From contig JBAKBP010012361.1 of the NCBI GenBank assembly GCA_037953745.1, positions 1-64,000 of the forward strand: a DNA stretch of 64,000 bases, read 5' to 3'. This DNA is from Lithodes maja (lineage: Eukaryota > Arthropoda > Malacostraca > Decapoda > Lithodidae). Shown one piece after another: positions 62,401-64,000 of the stretch. Below the pieces are notes generated by a model. It ran no database searches and was not told the DNA's origin. It saw only the letters and a program-made list of their open reading frames with translations. Numbering within the stretch: position 1 is the first letter of the stretch; each line of letters begins with the position of its first letter. The position numbers and the translations under genes were made by a program.

Positions 62401-63193
62401 AATTATGCTCCCTACACTTCTTCTCAAAACGATTAAAAAATTCTGTGACTTCAGTTTCACTAAATGCCGGCACCAACTTGACTAAGTGGGACAAGGACTG
62501 TTCTCTTACTTGGCCCTCACGGCCCATCCGAATCCCTGTCGACTCTGCACGAGTCTTATCTAAATCTATTTGAGCACAATATTTCTCTGAGTCGTACCTA
62601 AGCTCAGCCTCGTGCCTCCTAATCTCAGCCTCAATCTCCTTCTCCTGCTTCCTACTCTCATTCTCCTGCCTTCTGGTCTCATTCTCCTGCCTTCTGGTCT
62701 CAGCCTCAATTTTAGCAAGCTCAAGTTTAAATATCATATCTGGAGACAGGCAGGAAGAGGGAGCTGCCACTACTGAAGGAGGGGGGGCAAGAACTGGGGA
62801 ACCACCATACGCACCGCCCGAGGGCACTCCAATCTTCCAATTCTCATCCCTCTGTGGGAGAGTGCTAACCTCCGGCAACTGAGTGGACGGCACTGTGGGA
62901 GTCGAGTGAGAGGGGATCTGGGGAGGAACCCCCCCAAACGCCCTCTCCTCCGAAACCCCATGTCGCCCACGCAACACCCAGGAAATCAGCTCCCCCTTGG
63001 ACATCCCTCCTACATTGGATAGACCCAAAACCTTGGCTATCAGGTGCAAGCCATAAACATTCACCCCAGTCAGCCTCTCCTCCGTCACGTGGTACCGCTT
63101 ACTCACAAAAAGTCTAGCATCCTCCTCACTAGTTACTAACGGCACCTCCTCAAATGGCATCTCTCGCTCCTCGTCAATACTAGGGCATGACAT
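59405..63193 (-). CDS. Gag-protease-dead Pol polyprotein of element C
   Basis: A single open frame of 1262 codons from the ATG at 63193 (a TTG-started extension to 63223 is not needed). It has the same blocks as A but with gag intact: SAP-like region, charged-helix repeats (fewer than in A), capsid block, CYHCHEKGHFARVC knuckle, protease DTGAS and LLLGND, long linker, integrase C-terminal-like FKVGDEALSWLPGQGRP, RT N-terminal piece. Compared with A it has lost two further segments in frame: the RT fingers to motif A, and the start of RNase H. No integrase core, no YxDD. It could make functional Gag and protease but would need RT and integrase from elsewhere. Confidence 0.88.
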   Translation of the reverse strand: MSCPSIDEEREMPFEEVPLVTSEEDARLFVSKRYHVTEERLTGVNVYGLHLIAKVLGLSNVGGMSKGELISWVLRGRHGVSEERAFGGVPPQIPSHSTPTVPSTQLPEVSTLPQRDENWKIGVPSGGAYGGSPVLAPPPSVVAAPSSCLSPDMIFKLELAKIEAETRRQENETRRQENESRKQEKEIEAEIRRHEAELRYDSEKYCAQIDLDKTRAESTGIRMGREGQVREQSLSHLVKLVPAFSETEVTEFFNRFEKKCREHNWPEEKWAALVSSRLTGKGLKAYDALPLESCIDYPVLKRAVLRAYELQPETYRLKFRGVTKTREATFLEHARDLKDALANWTRSEKAETAEQLTELFLLEQFYKCTGADMTLTIKEKNPKTLQEAAEMADLRLSLIRGCGSAQRSEAGNKGRDAPPPRVSDILYANKYKSYDTKTDHKTSTVPFKKGPGPSQYQGKPRGELECYHCHEKGHFARVCPSKPPTAAVSLACNIGVSPKFSEFARGSSSEAEAQPMQKHLGGSNPAQDVFCDHRGRGCVMWAGRKHGVEVLRDTGASQTLMNNLTGYPINAARVVVVQGINATRSYPLVRLELEVDGVARELDVGIVEKLPVEGVDLLLGNDFAMPASEVLPLVVAERTADVSREEQECVERCQAQPMACAVTRARAAKVSQPSPPSSDQQRNDQQEEAKAGVGFKSFDSAALLGDSVLAPMLESGEAPGPVTASEEVGQEETPRQQRYTRREKRVAQFNIGGGLGLLRKHLDRLVPSDICKLQVEDPEVQKCGNGAVEIKHEDGEACHVNLLEEFVRQPPEHPAVPALVCRGQGGEGEGGSRAQVEKRRDCYVSAEPWAGDTSLVAVEALEHLPEQQCAALQHQLGSYPTGCAEPLSLTTRAVQDVPRAGHVTVERPLASLFRWFKVGDEALSWLPGQGRPMAAKGGGQKEDIEQIGKVGCGIAVPGRRIASQCCSSLMQQPYHRPTVSGHVAESGDAAQADVVTRNAGVRMYGIGGEALAIMNCGSDCTGGTDCPSHDLAVLGTKVEKEGDYRLEAAVSAGLWEGTRHVVRGDSARQLFTRLWQYFRMFVASPGLMYGVESDMQAGDSARLSLIPYRINPARQPVVQAELDYVWTKGLRDKECREWSLLVTLSERAKEVCGFVVDGSTYQCNVMPDGLKNALATFQNLMNESEKDDDALGHFEVYVPAYGPVVVVYPDHHPLKFLDQFHNRNMRLTRWSLRLLVYNLDIRHIAGCDNVVADGRSRVYDPG

Positions 63194-63392
63194 ACTGAAG
63201 TTCACAAAAAATTCTCGAGACAAAAGTGTTAAACTCCCTTATGTAAGCACTAATTACTAAATTAACTGGAGTCTCTTAAATGCTCTCCTAATTGCCTTAC
63301 AAAAAAAAATATTCTTCAATATGTACGCTAAAGTACGAACAAACAAATGTTGTACAACTCTGCAAAAAATTATACTGTTCACAAAATCCTAA

Positions 63393-63404
63393 GCAAGGTC
63401 GCCA
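63393..63404 (-). other. Primer binding site of element C
   Basis: GCAAGGTCGCCA on the plus strand, i.e. TGGCGACCTTGC in element orientation, two bases from the LTR. Identical to element A. Confidence 0.7.
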
Positions 63405-63406
63405 TT

Positions 63407-64000
63407 TGTTACGACCGGGCACTCGGGTACACTAGGGCTCTTACACAGGACTCGAGTATGGCTCGCTGCCACAACGGAAACACACGATCCCAACCCCAGA
63501 GTACTGCCAGCCGAACAAAAAACGCCACTACCCTCCAGAGTTCTATCTGCTATAACGGGGTATACAAGAACTCGGTACTAGCGTTTCACACAACAGACTA
63601 ATAACTAGACGGGAGTTATCTAGTCTGGTCAACAATCAAACAAAGAAGAAAGTACTACAACACTAAAGAATAGTGTTGGCCGAAGCCGAAGTAATCCACC
63701 CTTGAACTAAGAACTTAAGAAGTCCTCCACCCTCTACTTCGGATCGGCACTATTACGTTACGTTAAACAATAGTCCTCGAGCATCAAGCAAGGAATCTTC
63801 TGATAAGTTAGATGCTTCTCGAATACTCATAAGAAGTAAGTATCGGATTTTGAACAGCAATTTAATGAATAACTCACTGGTAATTAAAGGCTTTAAATTG
63901 ACATAAGAAGAATTATAAGAATAAGCAATAGGATATGGCAAACATTAAGAAGAAGTACTCCGACAATGCACTGGCAATAGCCTACTAAGATTGTGCTCGT
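63407..64000 (-). repeat. 5' LTR of element C (partial)
   Basis: First 594 bp (from the inner end) of the LTR, cut by the window end. No difference from 55744-56337 was noticed by eye. Confidence 0.88.

Larger units (their letters stand above)
55744..64000 (-). mobile_element. LTR retrotransposon C, minus strand, runs off the window
   Basis: Same family as element A. 3' LTR 55744-58924, purine tract 58925-58932, single ORF 63193 to 59405, PBS near 63393-63404, 5' LTR from 63407 past the window end. The visible 594 bp of the 5' LTR look identical to the 3' LTR, so the insertion is very recent. The 3' LTR is longer because a TA-flanked DNA element has entered it. The right target duplication is not visible. 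Confidence 0.9.

Overview
The window is eukaryotic nuclear DNA, most likely from an invertebrate and probably an arthropod. Split genes with GT-AG introns, very dense (GA)n, (CA)n and (TA)n microsatellites, TATA plus TCAGT-type initiators in LTRs, and many nested transposons suggest a decapod crustacean, but that level of placement is inference. There are no bacterial features, no rRNA and no CRISPR.

Layout. 1-2847: left end of an LTR retrotransposon on the minus strand (element D; partial gag, PBS, LTR). 3833-12335: complete LTR retrotransposon A (plus strand) with 1850-bp LTRs, a TTAT target duplication and a broken gag. 12866-14640: a 29-bp satellite, then a foldback element holding a 22-bp minisatellite and a (GA)n tract. 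17154-25592: LTR retrotransposon B, with one 1638-codon Gag-PR-INT-RT-RNaseH ORF. 25.6-35.9 kb: microsatellite-rich DNA with 5'-truncated non-LTR elements, tRNA-derived SINEs, a 33-bp minisatellite and two promoter-like clusters. 35943-40619: six exons of an alanine aminotransferase gene. 40.6-48.7 kb: a 650-bp repeat and a LINE interrupted by a second, apparently intact LINE on the opposite strand. 48738-53761: three exons of an EDEM3-like gene, with hAT-like and pogo/Tigger-like elements in its introns. 55306-55743: an unidentified acidic ORF cut by LTR retrotransposon C (55744 to beyond 64000, minus strand), whose 3' LTR carries a TA-flanked DNA element.

The most interesting system is the LTR family shared by A, B, C and D. 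B is a Ty3-type element with integrase before reverse transcriptase, the unusual order described for Gmr1-like elements. A and C belong to a related lineage that keeps Gag and protease and a long open frame, but has lost the integrase core and the RT catalytic YxDD block. Their LTR pairs are nearly identical, so they moved recently, presumably with proteins supplied in trans by B-like relatives. B also carries a decayed second copy of its own RT core downstream of the ORF.

The two host genes are both incomplete. The aminotransferase lacks its last exons, EDEM3 lacks its first ones, and they meet across the LINE-rich 40.6-48.7 kb stretch. Splicing the last aminotransferase exon to the first EDEM3 exon would hit a stop at once, so this is not a simple functional fusion; a rearrangement or an assembly join is more likely.
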